Assembly: GCF_025195125.1 (NCBI RefSeq)
Contig: NZ_JAMGSL010000009.1
Coordinates: 129,091 to 193,090, forward strand
Direction of reading: 5' to 3'
From: Streptomyces sp. Je 1-79
GTDB taxonomy: Bacteria > Actinomycetota > Actinomycetes > Streptomycetales > Streptomycetaceae
DNA length: 64,000 nucleotides
Below the pieces are notes generated by a model. That model had not been told where the DNA came from and made no database searches. It was given only the letters and a program-made list of their open reading frames with translations. Shown here piece after piece: positions 24,783 through 33,872 of the stretch. The position numbers and the translations under genes are program-made. Position 1 is the first letter of the stretch. The number at the start of each line of letters is the position of its first letter.

Positions 24783-24818
24783 GGCCGGCCGGGGCGACGT
24801 GGTGCGTCCCGGCCGGCC
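24783..24818. terminator. Hairpin downstream of the first oligopeptide transporter operon
   Basis: The 11-bp arms GGCCGGCCGGG and CCCGGCCGGCC have further pairing inside. It lies 120 bases beyond the stop of the last ATPase gene. Confidence 0.6.
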
Positions 24819-24893
24819 TACGGCACCCGCACGGCCGTACGCTGTCGAGCGTGCCGCGTTCGTATATCGGATCCGGGTCGGCCAAGTTGCCTG

Positions 24894-24905
24894 TTCGTTA
24901 ACGAA
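24894..24905. promoter_or_regulatory. 12-bp perfect palindrome TTCGTTAACGAA
   Basis: It is AT-rich in a GC-rich surrounding and lies 30 bases past the stop of the ATPase gene on the minus strand. It has the look of a regulator site, but no adjacent gene starts there. Confidence 0.35.
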
Positions 24906-24936
24906 TGTGACGGTTGCTCCGGCGGGGAGGACCGTG

Positions 24937-25977
24937 TCACCGCGACTCGTCGTCCGTCGGGACCACGTGCTTCTCCTCCGCGAAGTGGCACGCGGAGTCG
25001 TGCTTCGCCGGGCTGTCCGCCAGCCGGAAGACCGCCGGGACCGCCAGCTCCGGGACCTCCAGCTCGCAGCGCTCCTGCGCCTTCCAGCAGCGGGTGCGGA
25101 AGCGGCATCCCGAGGGGATGTTGGCCGGGGAGGGCACGTCGCCGGTGAGGATGATGCGCTCGCGGTGCTCCCGCGCGTCCGGGTCCGGGACCGGGACGGC
25201 CGACAGCAGCGCCTGGGTGTAGGGGTGCGTGGGGTGCTCGTAGATCTGCGCGTCCGTGCCGATCTCCACGATCCGGCCGAGGTACATGACGCCGACGCGG
25301 TCCGAGATGTGCCGGACGATCGACAGGTCGTGGGCGATGAAGACGTACGAGAGGCTGAACTCGTCCTGGAGCCTGGCCAGGAGGTTCACCACCTGGGCCT
25401 GGACGGAGACGTCGAGCGCCGAGACCGGCTCGTCCGCGACGATGATCTCCGGCTGGAGCGCGAGGCCGCGGGCGATGCCGATGCGCTGGCGCTGGCCGCC
25501 GGAGAACTGGTGCGGATAGCGGTTGATGTACTCCGGGTTCAGGCCGACCACGTCGAGGAGGTCCTGGACCTTCCGGCGCCGGTCCCCCTTGGGGGCGACC
25601 TCGGGATGGATCTCGTACGGCTCCCCGATGATGTCGCCGACCGTCATCCGCGGGTTGAGCGAGGTGTACGGGTCCTGGAAGACCATCTGGATGTTGCGGC
25701 GGACCGCGCGCAGGGCCTTCGGGGAGAGCTTGGTGATGTCCTCGCCCTTGTAGCGGATCGACCCCGAGGTCGGGCGCTCCAGGTTGACCAGCATCTTGGC
25801 GACGGTGGACTTGCCGCAGCCGGACTCGCCGACGATGCCGAGGGTCTCCCCCGCGGTGAGGTCGAAGTCGACGCCGTCGACGGCCTTGACCGCTCCGACG
25901 TGCTTCTTGATGAGGACGCCCCGGGTCAGCGGGTAGTGCTTGTACAGGTCGCGGACCTGGAGAATCGGCTCAGCCAC
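24937..25977 (-). CDS. Oligopeptide ABC transporter ATPase (OppF type), operon 1
   Basis: The protein has 346 residues. Walker A is GESGCGKST, the Q-loop is FQDPYTSLNPRM, the signature is FSGGQRQR, Walker B is IIVADEPVSALD and the H-loop is FIAHDLS. The C-terminal oligo_HPY domain has the cysteine-rich SGCRFRTRCWKAQERC typical of Opp/Dpp ATPases. The enzyme powers peptide uptake together with the OppD-type partner, whose end it overlaps by eight bases. It is the last gene of five. The paralogue at 30713-31861 is very similar. Confidence 0.93.
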   Translation of the reverse strand: MAEPILQVRDLYKHYPLTRGVLIKKHVGAVKAVDGVDFDLTAGETLGIVGESGCGKSTVAKMLVNLERPTSGSIRYKGEDITKLSPKALRAVRRNIQMVFQDPYTSLNPRMTVGDIIGEPYEIHPEVAPKGDRRRKVQDLLDVVGLNPEYINRYPHQFSGGQRQRIGIARGLALQPEIIVADEPVSALDVSVQAQVVNLLARLQDEFSLSYVFIAHDLSIVRHISDRVGVMYLGRIVEIGTDAQIYEHPTHPYTQALLSAVPVPDPDAREHRERIILTGDVPSPANIPSGCRFRTRCWKAQERCELEVPELAVPAVFRLADSPAKHDSACHFAEEKHVVPTDDESR

Positions 25978-26944
25978 GGAGGGCCTCCTGCCAGAAGTGG
26001 CACGCGCTGCGGCGTTCCTCCGAGACTTCGTACAACGGCGGCTCGTCCGTCCGGCACACGTCCCTGGCCAGCGGGCAGCGCGGGTTGAAGGCGCAGCCGG
26101 GCGGGATGGCCAGCAGGTTCGGAGGCAGGCCCTTGATCGCGTACAGCTCCTGGCCCTTCTGGTCCAGGCGCGGGATCGAGTCGAGCAGGCCCCGGGTGTA
26201 GGGGTGGGCGGGCGCCTTGTAGATCTCGTGGACGGGGGCGGTCTCGACGATCCGGCCCGCGTACATGACGGCGATCCTGTCGGCGACGTCGGCGACGACG
26301 CCGAGGTCGTGGGTGATGAGGATGAGGCCCATGTCGAGCTCGCGCTGGAGCTCGGCGAGCAGGTCCATGACCTGGGCCTGGACGGTGACGTCGAGGGCGG
26401 TGGTGGGCTCGTCCGCGATGATCAGGTCGGGCTCAAGGGCGAGCGCCATCGCGATCATGATGCGCTGGCGCATACCGCCGGAGAACTGGTGCGGGTACTG
26501 CCCCACCCGTTCCTTGGCCGCCGGGATGCGGACCCGGTCCATGAGCTCGACCGCCTTGGCCCGGGAGTCCTTGCGGGACATCCCGTGGTGGACCTGGAAC
26601 ATCTCGCCGAGCTGGTCGCCGACGCTGATGACGGGGTTGAGCGAGGACAGCGCGTCCTGGAAGATCATCGCCATCTTCGCGCCGCGGACCTTGCGCCGCT
26701 CCTCCTCCTTGAGCTTCAGGAGGTCCTGGCCCTGGAAGAGGATCTCGCCGCCGGTGATCTTTCCCGGCGGGATGTCGAGGATGCCCATGACGGCCTGGGC
26801 GGTGACGGACTTTCCGGAGCCGGACTCGCCCAGCACGGCCAGGGTCTCGCCCGCGTCGACCGAGTAGCTGACCCCGTTGACCGCCTTCGCCACGCCGTCC
26901 CGGGTGTGGAACTCCACGTGCAGATCGCTCACTTCGAGCAGCAT
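25970..26944 (-). CDS. Oligopeptide ABC transporter ATPase (OppD type), operon 1
   Basis: The protein has 324 residues. Walker A is GESGSGKSV, the signature FSGGMRQRI, Walker B LIIADEPTTALD and the H-loop LITHDLGV. The oligo_HPY tail has PGCAFNPRCPLARDVC. Its two-base-spaced relatives in operon 2 have the same order. Six bases separate it from the permease gene, and its end overlaps the OppF-type gene, so all are one transcript. The start ATG follows a weak purine stretch inside the end of the permease gene. Confidence 0.93.
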   Translation of the reverse strand: MLLEVSDLHVEFHTRDGVAKAVNGVSYSVDAGETLAVLGESGSGKSVTAQAVMGILDIPPGKITGGEILFQGQDLLKLKEEERRKVRGAKMAMIFQDALSSLNPVISVGDQLGEMFQVHHGMSRKDSRAKAVELMDRVRIPAAKERVGQYPHQFSGGMRQRIMIAMALALEPDLIIADEPTTALDVTVQAQVMDLLAELQRELDMGLILITHDLGVVADVADRIAVMYAGRIVETAPVHEIYKAPAHPYTRGLLDSIPRLDQKGQELYAIKGLPPNLLAIPPGCAFNPRCPLARDVCRTDEPPLYEVSEERRSACHFWQEALRG

Positions 26945-26950
26945 GGGCGC

Positions 26951-27937
26951 CTACCTCAGCTTCGGGTCGAGGGCGTCGCGCACCGCGTCGCCGAGCATGA
27001 TGAACGCGAGCACGGTGATGGCGAGCGCGCCCGCCGGCCAGAGCAGCATGTGCGGGGCGTTGCGGATGTACTGCGATGCCGAGGAGATGTCGATGCCCCA
27101 GGAGACGGTCGGCGGCTTCAGCCCGACGCCCAGGTAGGAGAGGGTCGCCTCGAGCGAGATGTACGTGCCGAGGGCGATGGTCGCCACGACGATGACCGGC
27201 GCGACGGCGTTGGGGGTGATGTGGCGCAGCAGCAGGCGGGAGTTGGAGGCGCCGAGCGCGCGGGCCGCCTGCACGTAGTCGTTCTGTTTGGCGGTGATGA
27301 CGGAGCCGCGGGCGATGCGGGAGATCTGCGGCCAGCCGAGGAGCACCATGAAGCCGATGACGGGCCAGATCGTGCTGCTGGTGACGACCGACAGCAGGAC
27401 GAGTCCGCCGAGGACGACCGGGATGGCGAAGAAGACGTCGGTGATCCGGGACAGGACGGCGTCCGAGCCGCCGCCGAAGAAGCCGGCCATGCCGCCGAGG
27501 GCGGAGCCGAGGATCGCGACGCCGAGGGTGGCGAGGACGCCGACGCTCACGGAGGTCCGGGCGCCGTAGACCGTACGGGTGTAGACGTCGCAGCCCTGGC
27601 CGTTGAAGCCGAAGGGGTGGCCGGGCTGGGAGCCCTCCTGGGCCTTGGAGAGGTCGCACTGGAGGGGGTCTCCGCTGGCGATCAGCTGGGGCCAGATGGA
27701 GATGATCACCAGGAAGACGATGATGAGGCCCGAGATGATGAAGACGGGGTTGCGGCGCAGGTCGTGCCAGGCGTCGGACCACAGGGAGCGGGGCTTGCCC
27801 GCGGGGCCGGTGCCCAGGGGGCCGCCCGGGGTCTTCTCCAGGGACTCGCCCTCTTCCATGGCGAGGTCCGTGGCGCCGCCCGCCCCCGTGTGGTCGATGG
27901 CGCGGCCGTCGTCGAACGGCTCGGGGTGCTCAGGCAT
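26951..27937 (-). CDS. Oligopeptide ABC transporter permease (OppC type), operon 1
   Basis: The protein has 328 residues from the ATG at 27937, which overlaps the preceding permease gene by eight bases. A cytoplasmic tail of about 55 residues precedes the conserved RSLWSDAWHDLRRNPVF block of OppC_N and six membrane helices. The EAA loop (ARALGASNSRLLLRHITPNA) contacts the ATPases. A periplasmic-side loop has two cysteines (QCDLSK...GQGCDVY), which could form a disulfide. It is shared in layout with the operon 2 permease, which lacks the cysteines. Confidence 0.92.
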   Translation of the reverse strand: MPEHPEPFDDGRAIDHTGAGGATDLAMEEGESLEKTPGGPLGTGPAGKPRSLWSDAWHDLRRNPVFIISGLIIVFLVIISIWPQLIASGDPLQCDLSKAQEGSQPGHPFGFNGQGCDVYTRTVYGARTSVSVGVLATLGVAILGSALGGMAGFFGGGSDAVLSRITDVFFAIPVVLGGLVLLSVVTSSTIWPVIGFMVLLGWPQISRIARGSVITAKQNDYVQAARALGASNSRLLLRHITPNAVAPVIVVATIALGTYISLEATLSYLGVGLKPPTVSWGIDISSASQYIRNAPHMLLWPAGALAITVLAFIMLGDAVRDALDPKLR

Positions 27938-28853
27938 AGCGGATCCTCGGGTCAAGGACGGCGTACAGGAGGTCGACGATCAGGTTGGCCACCAGGAAGA
28001 CGAGGACGAGGACGGTCACGAAGCCGACGACGGTCTGGGTGCTCTGGCGCACGATGCCCTGGTAGAGCTGGTAGCCGACGCCATGGATGTTGAAGATCCG
28101 CTCGGTGACGATGGCGCCGCCCATGAGCGCGCCGATGTCGGCGCCGATGAAGGTGATCACCGGGATGAGCGAGTTGCGCAGCAGGTGGCGGGTGATGACC
28201 CGGCGGCGCGGCAGGCCCTTGGCGACCGCGGTGCGGACGTAGTCGGCGCGCTTGTTCTCGGCGATCGAGGTCCGGGTGAGCCGGGTGACGTACGCGAGGG
28301 AGACGGAGGCGAGGACGAGGCCGGGGACGATCAGCTCGCTGAAGGGGGCCTCGGGCGAGACGGCGGGCTTGATCCACCCCCACTCCACACCCAGCAGCAG
28401 CTGGAGCAGCAGACCCGTGACGAAGGTCGGGATCGAGATCACGACCAGCGTCAGCAGCAGCACGGAGGTGTCGACCGGGCGGCCTCGCTTCAGGCCCGTC
28501 AGCACGCCGAGGCTGATGCCGATGACGATCTCGAAGAGGATCGCGACGATCGTGAGCCTGATGGTGACGGGGAAGGCGCTCGCCATCAGCTCGGTCACCG
28601 GCTGGCCGTTGAAGGCCGTTCCGAAGTCGCCGGTGAAGAGGTTGCCCATGTAGATCAGGTACTGCTGCCAGACGGGCTTGTCGAGGCCGAACTCCTTCTC
28701 CAGCTGGGCGGCGGTCGCCGGGTCGCAGGCGCGGTCGCCGCAGAGGCCGGCGATGGGGTCGCCCATCACGTTCACCATCAGGAAGATCAGCAGGGTGGCG
28801 CCGATGAAGACCGGGATCATCTGCAGCAGACGCCGGATCACATAACGTCCCAT
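27930..28853 (-). CDS. Oligopeptide ABC transporter permease (OppB type), operon 1
   Basis: The protein has 307 residues. It shows the standard N-terminus MGRYVIRRLLQMIPVFIGAT, six membrane helices, a long outside loop after helix 1, and the EAA motif (AVAKGLPRRRVITRHLLRNS). Extra cysteines in the first loop (GLCGDRACD) are unusual and absent from the operon 2 paralogue. It is preceded by a strong hairpin that separates it from the binding-protein gene. Confidence 0.92.
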   Translation of the reverse strand: MGRYVIRRLLQMIPVFIGATLLIFLMVNVMGDPIAGLCGDRACDPATAAQLEKEFGLDKPVWQQYLIYMGNLFTGDFGTAFNGQPVTELMASAFPVTIRLTIVAILFEIVIGISLGVLTGLKRGRPVDTSVLLLTLVVISIPTFVTGLLLQLLLGVEWGWIKPAVSPEAPFSELIVPGLVLASVSLAYVTRLTRTSIAENKRADYVRTAVAKGLPRRRVITRHLLRNSLIPVITFIGADIGALMGGAIVTERIFNIHGVGYQLYQGIVRQSTQTVVGFVTVLVLVFLVANLIVDLLYAVLDPRIRYA

Positions 28854-28877
28854 GAGGGGCTCCGGGGGTGTGGGGAA

Positions 28878-28924
28878 GGCGTACGGCCCGGCTCGCGCGT
28901 GATCGCCAGGCCGGGCCGTACGCC
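28878..28924 (-). terminator. Intra-operon hairpin between binding protein and permease, operon 1
   Basis: The 15-bp arms (28878-28892 and 28910-28924) are perfectly complementary. The position suggests partial termination or 3' mRNA protection, giving more binding protein than permease. Confidence 0.65.
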
Positions 28925-28935
28925 GACGAGCTGCG

Positions 28936-30561
28936 TCAGTTGACCTTGATCTGGTCGTAGACGGGCACGCTGAAGGGGTTCAGGGTCACGTTGGAGACGC
29001 GCTCGGAGTAGCCCGCGCTGCCGTTCTGGTACCAGAGCGGGATCGCGCCCATGTCGTCGCGGAGGACTTCCTCGGCGCTCTGGAAGGTCTGGACGGCCTT
29101 GGCGATGTCGGACTCGGCGTTGGCCTGGTCGACGAGCTTGTCGAACTCCGGGTCGGTGTACTTCCCGTCGTTCGACGAGGCGTTGGTGTAGTAGAGCGGC
29201 TGCAGGAAGTTCTGGATGAGCGGGTAGTCCATCTGCCAGCCGGCCCGGAAGGGGCCCTTCATCTTCTGCGTGCTGACCTGGCTGCGGAAGTCGGCGAAGG
29301 TGCCGATCGGGTTGCCGACGCAGGCCCGGTTGTTGCCGAGGGCGTTGTTGATGGAGTTGCAGACGGCGTCCACCCACTCCTTGTGGGAGCCGGTGTCGGC
29401 GTTGTACGTGATTGTCATCGTGCCGCCGGGGATGCCGCCGCCCTCGGCGACCAGCTTCTTCGCCTCTTCGGCGTTGTACGTGCAGAAGTCGCCGCAGACG
29501 TCCTTGAAGCCGCCCTCCTCGCCGAGGACCGGGGAGGTCCAGTCGACGGCCGGGGTGCGGGTCTTCTGGAAGATCGTGTCGGTGATCTGCTCGCGGTTGA
29601 TCGCCATGGAGAGGCCCTGGCGGAGCTTCTCCTGGCCCGGCTTGTTCCACGCCGGGTCGTAGAACGGGAAGCCGAGGGTCTGGATGATGCCGGCCGGGAC
29701 GTTGATGTACCGGTCGCCGAGGTCCGCCTCGACGTTCTTGAGCTGGGAGGCGGGCACGTCGTCGACGAGGTCGAGGTTGCCGGCCGTCAGGTCGGTGTAG
29801 GCGGTGTTGTTGTCGGTGTAGACCTTGAGGGTCACGCCGCCGTTCTGCGCCTTGTCCTCTCCGGGGTAGCCGTCCCAGCGCTGGAGCTCCATCTGCGAGC
29901 CCTTGGAGTACGAGCCGACGGTGTACGGGCCGTTGCCGACGGGCTTGTCGAGCCAGGCCGCGTGGTCGTCGAAGAAGGCCTGGGGCAGTGGGGAGAAGGC
30001 GGCGTAGCCGAGGGTGTCCGGCCAGGTGGAGAACTTCTGGGTGAGCTTGACCGTGAAGGTCTTGTCGTCGACGACCTTGAGACCGGACATGGTCTCGGCG
30101 GTCGGCTCGCCCGACTCGGGGTGGACCTGGTCGTAGCCCTCGATCTGGCCGAAGAAGAAGGCGTTCTTCTGATTGTTCTTCAGCGAAGCGCCGTAGTTCC
30201 AGGCGTCCACGAAGGACTTCGCGGTGACCGCCTCGCCGTTGGAGAAGGTCCAGCCGTCCTTGAGGGTGACGGTGAAGTTGGTCGAGTCCGTCGTCTCGAT
30301 GCTCTCGGCGAGCATGTTCTTCGCCTCGCCGGTCTTCGGGTCGTACTGCTTGAGACCCCGGAAGATCATGGAGAGGACCTTGCCGCCCTGCACCTCGTTG
30401 GTGTTCGCGGGCTCCAGCGGGTTCTGCGGATCACCCCAGGAGGAGCTCACGATTCCGTCGGCGCCACTGCCTCCGCCGTCGCCTCCGCCGCCGCAGGCCG
30501 TCACCGTAAGGGCGACGGCGACGGCCAGTGCGGCCCACTTGGCGTGCGTGGCTCCGCGCAT
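28936..30561 (-). CDS. Oligopeptide-binding lipoprotein (OppA type), operon 1
   Basis: The protein has 541 residues. It has a lipoprotein signal peptide with lipobox VTAC (Cys23) and then a Gly/Ser-rich tether. The SBP_bac_5 fold is complete (GLKQYDPKTGEAKNMLAES, KPVGNGPYTVGSY, LRQGLSMAINREQITDTIF). Extra cysteine pairs (VCGDFC; AVCNSINNALGNNRACVG) probably form disulfides. The start ATG has AGGAGG upstream. The N-terminus MRGATHAKW resembles that of the operon 2 protein, so the two operons are duplicates that have diverged. The bound peptide is unknown. Confidence 0.93.
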   Translation of the reverse strand: MRGATHAKWAALAVAVALTVTACGGGGDGGGSGADGIVSSSWGDPQNPLEPANTNEVQGGKVLSMIFRGLKQYDPKTGEAKNMLAESIETTDSTNFTVTLKDGWTFSNGEAVTAKSFVDAWNYGASLKNNQKNAFFFGQIEGYDQVHPESGEPTAETMSGLKVVDDKTFTVKLTQKFSTWPDTLGYAAFSPLPQAFFDDHAAWLDKPVGNGPYTVGSYSKGSQMELQRWDGYPGEDKAQNGGVTLKVYTDNNTAYTDLTAGNLDLVDDVPASQLKNVEADLGDRYINVPAGIIQTLGFPFYDPAWNKPGQEKLRQGLSMAINREQITDTIFQKTRTPAVDWTSPVLGEEGGFKDVCGDFCTYNAEEAKKLVAEGGGIPGGTMTITYNADTGSHKEWVDAVCNSINNALGNNRACVGNPIGTFADFRSQVSTQKMKGPFRAGWQMDYPLIQNFLQPLYYTNASSNDGKYTDPEFDKLVDQANAESDIAKAVQTFQSAEEVLRDDMGAIPLWYQNGSAGYSERVSNVTLNPFSVPVYDQIKVN

Positions 30562-30657
30562 CAGGTGCCTCCTGAGGGTCCCGAGTATTAGATAGGCCCC
30601 AATATCACCCCATGGAAACCGCTATGCACCTTTACGACACCCGTTGGGAGAAACGCG

Positions 30658-30696
30658 CCGAGGGCGCCCCGGCCGTCATGGCCGGAGCGCCCTCGG
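30658..30696. terminator. Terminator of the second oligopeptide transporter operon
   Basis: The 17-base arms (30658-30674, 30680-30696) have one mismatch and a five-base loop, 17 bases beyond the stop of the last ATPase gene. Confidence 0.75.
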
Positions 30697-30712
30697 GGGA
30701 CGGCTGGGGAGG

Positions 30713-31861
30713 CTACGCCGCGTGGATGACGTCCTTCTCCTCGGGGAAGTGACACGCCGACTCGTGCGCGGCCGGGGTGTCGTGACCCTGGAAACGCTCC
30801 GGGATCGCCAGCAGCGGGATCTCGGTGGAGCACTTGTCCTGCGCCTTCCAGCACCGGGTGCGGAAGCGGCAGCCCGACGGCGGGTTGGCCGGCGAGGGGA
30901 CGTCACCGGTGAGGATGATCCGCTCGCGGTTCGCGCGGGCCTCCGGGTCCGGGACCGGGACCGCCGACAGCAGCGCCTGGGTGTAGGGGTGCGTCGGGTG
31001 GTCGTAGATCTGCGTGTCCGTACCGATCTCGGCCATCTTGCCGAGGTACATGACGCCGACCCGGTCGGAGATGTGCCGGACGATCGACAGGTCGTGCGCG
31101 ATGAAGACGTAGGAGAGGTTGAACTCGTCCTGCAGCTTCTCCATCAGGTTGATGACCTGCGCCTGGACGGAGACGTCCAGGGCCGAGACCGGCTCGTCGC
31201 AGATGATGATCTCCGGGTTGAGCGCGAGGCCGCGGGCGATGCCGATGCGCTGACGCTGACCGCCGGAGAACTGGTGCGGGTAGCGGTTGATGTACTCGGG
31301 GTTCAGGCCGACCACATCGAGCAGCTCCTGCACCCGACGCCGCCGGTCGCCCTTCGGGGCCACCTCGGGGTGGATGTCGAAGGGCTCACCGATGATGTCG
31401 CCGACCGTCATACGCGGGTTCAGCGAGGTGTACGGGTCCTGGAACACCATCTGGATGTTCCGGCGGACGGCCTTCAGCGCGCGGCCGGACAGCCTGGTGA
31501 TGTCCTGGCCCTTGTAGAAGACCTCGCCGGCGGTGGCCCGCTCCAGGGTCATCAGCAGCTTGGCGACCGTGGACTTGCCACAGCCGGACTCGCCGACGAT
31601 GCCGAGGGTCTCGCCCTGGTAGAGGTCGAAGGAGACCCCGTCCACGGCCTTGACCGCGCCGACCTGCTTCTTGAAGAGGATGCCCTGCGTCAGCGGGAAG
31701 TGCTTGACCAGGTTGCGCACCTGCAGGATCGGCTCACCGCGCTCGACCGGCGCGTCGAGGGCGGCCACGGCCTCCGCCTCGCCGGCGACCTCGGCCGTGT
31801 GCACCTCGGTGACGTTCGGAGTCGCGTCCGCGGCCTCGTCCTTCTTGCTGAGCTCAGCCAT
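30713..31861 (-). CDS. Oligopeptide ABC transporter ATPase (OppF type), operon 2
   Basis: The protein has 382 residues. It has all ATPase motifs (GESGCGKST, FSGGQRQR, IIICDEPVSALD, FIAHDLS) and the oligo_HPY tail (SGCRFRTRCWKAQDKC). Compared with the operon 1 copy it has an extra acidic N-terminal extension of about 40 residues (MAELSKKDEAADATPNVTEV...). Its start overlaps the OppD-type gene by eight bases. Last gene of operon 2, followed by a strong terminator. Confidence 0.93.
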   Translation of the reverse strand: MAELSKKDEAADATPNVTEVHTAEVAGEAEAVAALDAPVERGEPILQVRNLVKHFPLTQGILFKKQVGAVKAVDGVSFDLYQGETLGIVGESGCGKSTVAKLLMTLERATAGEVFYKGQDITRLSGRALKAVRRNIQMVFQDPYTSLNPRMTVGDIIGEPFDIHPEVAPKGDRRRRVQELLDVVGLNPEYINRYPHQFSGGQRQRIGIARGLALNPEIIICDEPVSALDVSVQAQVINLMEKLQDEFNLSYVFIAHDLSIVRHISDRVGVMYLGKMAEIGTDTQIYDHPTHPYTQALLSAVPVPDPEARANRERIILTGDVPSPANPPSGCRFRTRCWKAQDKCSTEIPLLAIPERFQGHDTPAAHESACHFPEEKDVIHAA

Positions 31862-32912
31862 GGATCGTCTCCTTCCAGAAGTGGCATGCGCTGCCGCGAC
31901 CGGGCAGCTCCGTGCCGTCCTGCTCGGTGACCGGCGTGAGCGCCGGGATCTCCGTGCGGCAGATGTCGTCGGCCTTGGGGCAGCGCGGGTTGAAGGCGCA
32001 GCCGGTCGGCACGCGGAGCAGGTTGGGCGGCAGGCCCTTGATCGCGTACAGCTCCTGGCCCTTCTGGTCCAGGCGCGGGATCGAGTCGAGCAGACCCCGG
32101 GTGTACGGGTGGGCCGGGCGCTTGTACAGCTCGTGCACGGGGGCGGTCTCGACGATCCGGCCCGCGTACATGACCGCGATCTTGTCCGCGACGTCGGCGA
32201 CGACGCCGAGGTCGTGGGTGATCAGGATCAGACCCATGTTGTATTCCTGCTGGAGCTCCGCGAGGAGGTCCATGACCTGGGCCTGGACGGTCACGTCGAG
32301 CGCCGTGGTGGGCTCGTCCGCGATGATCAGGTCGGGCTCCAGGGCGAGCGCCATCGCGATCATGATGCGCTGGCGCATACCGCCGGAGAACTGGTGGGGG
32401 TAGTCGTTGACCCGGGCCGCGGCGGCCGGGATCTTGACCTTGTCCATCAGCTCGACGGCCTTGGCCTTGGCCTCCTTCTTGGAGAGGCCGTGGTGCACCC
32501 GGAACATCTCGCCGAGCTGGTAGCCGACGCTGAGGACCGGGTTGAGGGAGGAGAGCGCGTCCTGGAAGATCATCGCGATCTTCCGGCCGCGGATCTTCCG
32601 GCGCTCCTCGTCGGACATCTTGAGCATGTCCGTGCCGCGGAAGAAGATCTCACCCTTGGGGATCTTGCCGGGCGGCATGTCGAGGATGCCCATGACGGCC
32701 TGAGCGGTGACGGACTTGCCGGACCCGGACTCGCCGAGCACGGCGAGCGTCTCGCCCGCGTTCACGCTGTAGTTGACTCCGTTGACCGCCTTGGCCACAC
32801 CGTCGCGGGTGTGGAACTCCACGTGCAGGTCCCGGACTTCGAGCAGGGGCCCGGTGTACTCGTCGCCGCCACGGGGGGCGGGGACGCTCGCGGTCTTGTC
32901 GATGATGCTCAC
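31854..32912 (-). CDS. Oligopeptide ABC transporter ATPase (OppD type), operon 2
   Basis: The protein has 352 residues. Walker A is GESGSGKSV, the signature FSGGMRQRI, Walker B LIIADEPTTALD, and the oligo_HPY cysteines are PTGCAFNPRCPKADDIC. An extra N-terminal segment of about 20 residues (MSIIDKTASVPAPRGGDEYT) is absent from the operon 1 copy. Fifteen bases separate it from the permease upstream. Its high similarity to 25970-26944 shows a segmental duplication of the whole operon. Confidence 0.93.
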   Translation of the reverse strand: MSIIDKTASVPAPRGGDEYTGPLLEVRDLHVEFHTRDGVAKAVNGVNYSVNAGETLAVLGESGSGKSVTAQAVMGILDMPPGKIPKGEIFFRGTDMLKMSDEERRKIRGRKIAMIFQDALSSLNPVLSVGYQLGEMFRVHHGLSKKEAKAKAVELMDKVKIPAAAARVNDYPHQFSGGMRQRIMIAMALALEPDLIIADEPTTALDVTVQAQVMDLLAELQQEYNMGLILITHDLGVVADVADKIAVMYAGRIVETAPVHELYKRPAHPYTRGLLDSIPRLDQKGQELYAIKGLPPNLLRVPTGCAFNPRCPKADDICRTEIPALTPVTEQDGTELPGRGSACHFWKETIHG

Positions 32913-32927
32913 GTTGTTACGCCCTCC

Positions 32928-33872
32928 TCAGCGCAGCTTGGGGTCGAGGGCGCTGCGTACCGCATCGCCGAGCATGATGAACGCCAGAACGGTGATCGAC
33001 ACCATGACCGACGGGATGATCAGGACGTACGCGGCGTTCCGCAACTGCTCCTGACCGGACGAGATGTCGACGCCCCACGAGACGGTCGGCTCGGCGAGAC
33101 CGATACCCAGGAAGGAGAGCGTCGCCTCCGCCGAGATGTAGCCGCCGAGTGCGATGGTGGCGACGACGATCACCGGGGCGATGGCGTTCGGCAGGATGTG
33201 CCGGAGCAGGATCCGGGTGGTCGAGGCGCCGAGCGCCTTGGCCGCCATCACGTAGTCCGCCTGCTTGATGGTGATCACCGAGCCGCGGGCGACTCGGGCG
33301 ATCTGGGTCCAGCCGAGGAAGGCCAGGGCCAGGATGACGACCCAGAGCTTGCGCTCCTCGAAGGAGGTCAGGACGACCATCGCGCCGAGGATGAAGGGGA
33401 CGCCGAAGAAGATGTCCGTGATCCGGGACAGGATGGTGTCCGCCCAGCCGCCGAAGTAGCCGGCGAGCATGCCGACGACCGTACCGAGGACGGTGACGAG
33501 CACGGTGACGACGACGGCGACGGCGATCGACGCGCGGGCGCCGTAGATGACACGCGCGTAGATCGAGCGGCCCTGGATGTCGTAGCCGAACCAGTCCTCG
33601 TTGAAGAGGCTGCCCCAGTTCGGCTTCTGGAGGTAGTGCTTGGCCAGGTCCGCGTGGCGCGGGTCGGCGCTGGTGAACAGGCCGGGGAAGACGGCCATGG
33701 TCAGCAGGACGACGATCAGGACCGCGGAGACCAGGAAGATCGGGTTGCGGCGCAGGTCGTGCCAGGCGTCCGACCACAGGCTGCGCGGCTTCTCGGCCTT
33801 CTCGACCGGCTGTACGGCGGTCGCGCCCGCCGAGGGCTGTTCGGCGACAGCTTCCTTGAGTGCCTCAGGCAT
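32928..33872 (-). CDS. Oligopeptide ABC transporter permease (OppC type), operon 2
   Basis: The protein has 314 residues. The N-terminal tail (MPEALKEAVAEQPSAGATAV) precedes the OppC_N block PRSLWSDAWHDLRRNPIFLV, then come six helices and the EAA loop AKALGASTTRILLRHILPNA. The start overlaps the OppB-type gene by eight bases, exactly as in operon 1. The two permeases share the C-terminal AFIMLGDAVRSALDPKLR. Confidence 0.92.
   Translation of the reverse strand: MPEALKEAVAEQPSAGATAVQPVEKAEKPRSLWSDAWHDLRRNPIFLVSAVLIVVLLTMAVFPGLFTSADPRHADLAKHYLQKPNWGSLFNEDWFGYDIQGRSIYARVIYGARASIAVAVVVTVLVTVLGTVVGMLAGYFGGWADTILSRITDIFFGVPFILGAMVVLTSFEERKLWVVILALAFLGWTQIARVARGSVITIKQADYVMAAKALGASTTRILLRHILPNAIAPVIVVATIALGGYISAEATLSFLGIGLAEPTVSWGVDISSGQEQLRNAAYVLIIPSVMVSITVLAFIMLGDAVRSALDPKLR

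Larger units (their letters stand above)
24582..24936. other. 355-base gap with hairpin and palindrome, no gene
   Basis: There is no coding pattern with a plausible start. It holds a GC-rich hairpin (24783-24818), probably the terminator of the first transporter operon, and a 12-bp AT-rich palindrome (24894-24905). The rest is GC-rich purine-biased sequence without clear signals. Confidence 0.6.
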
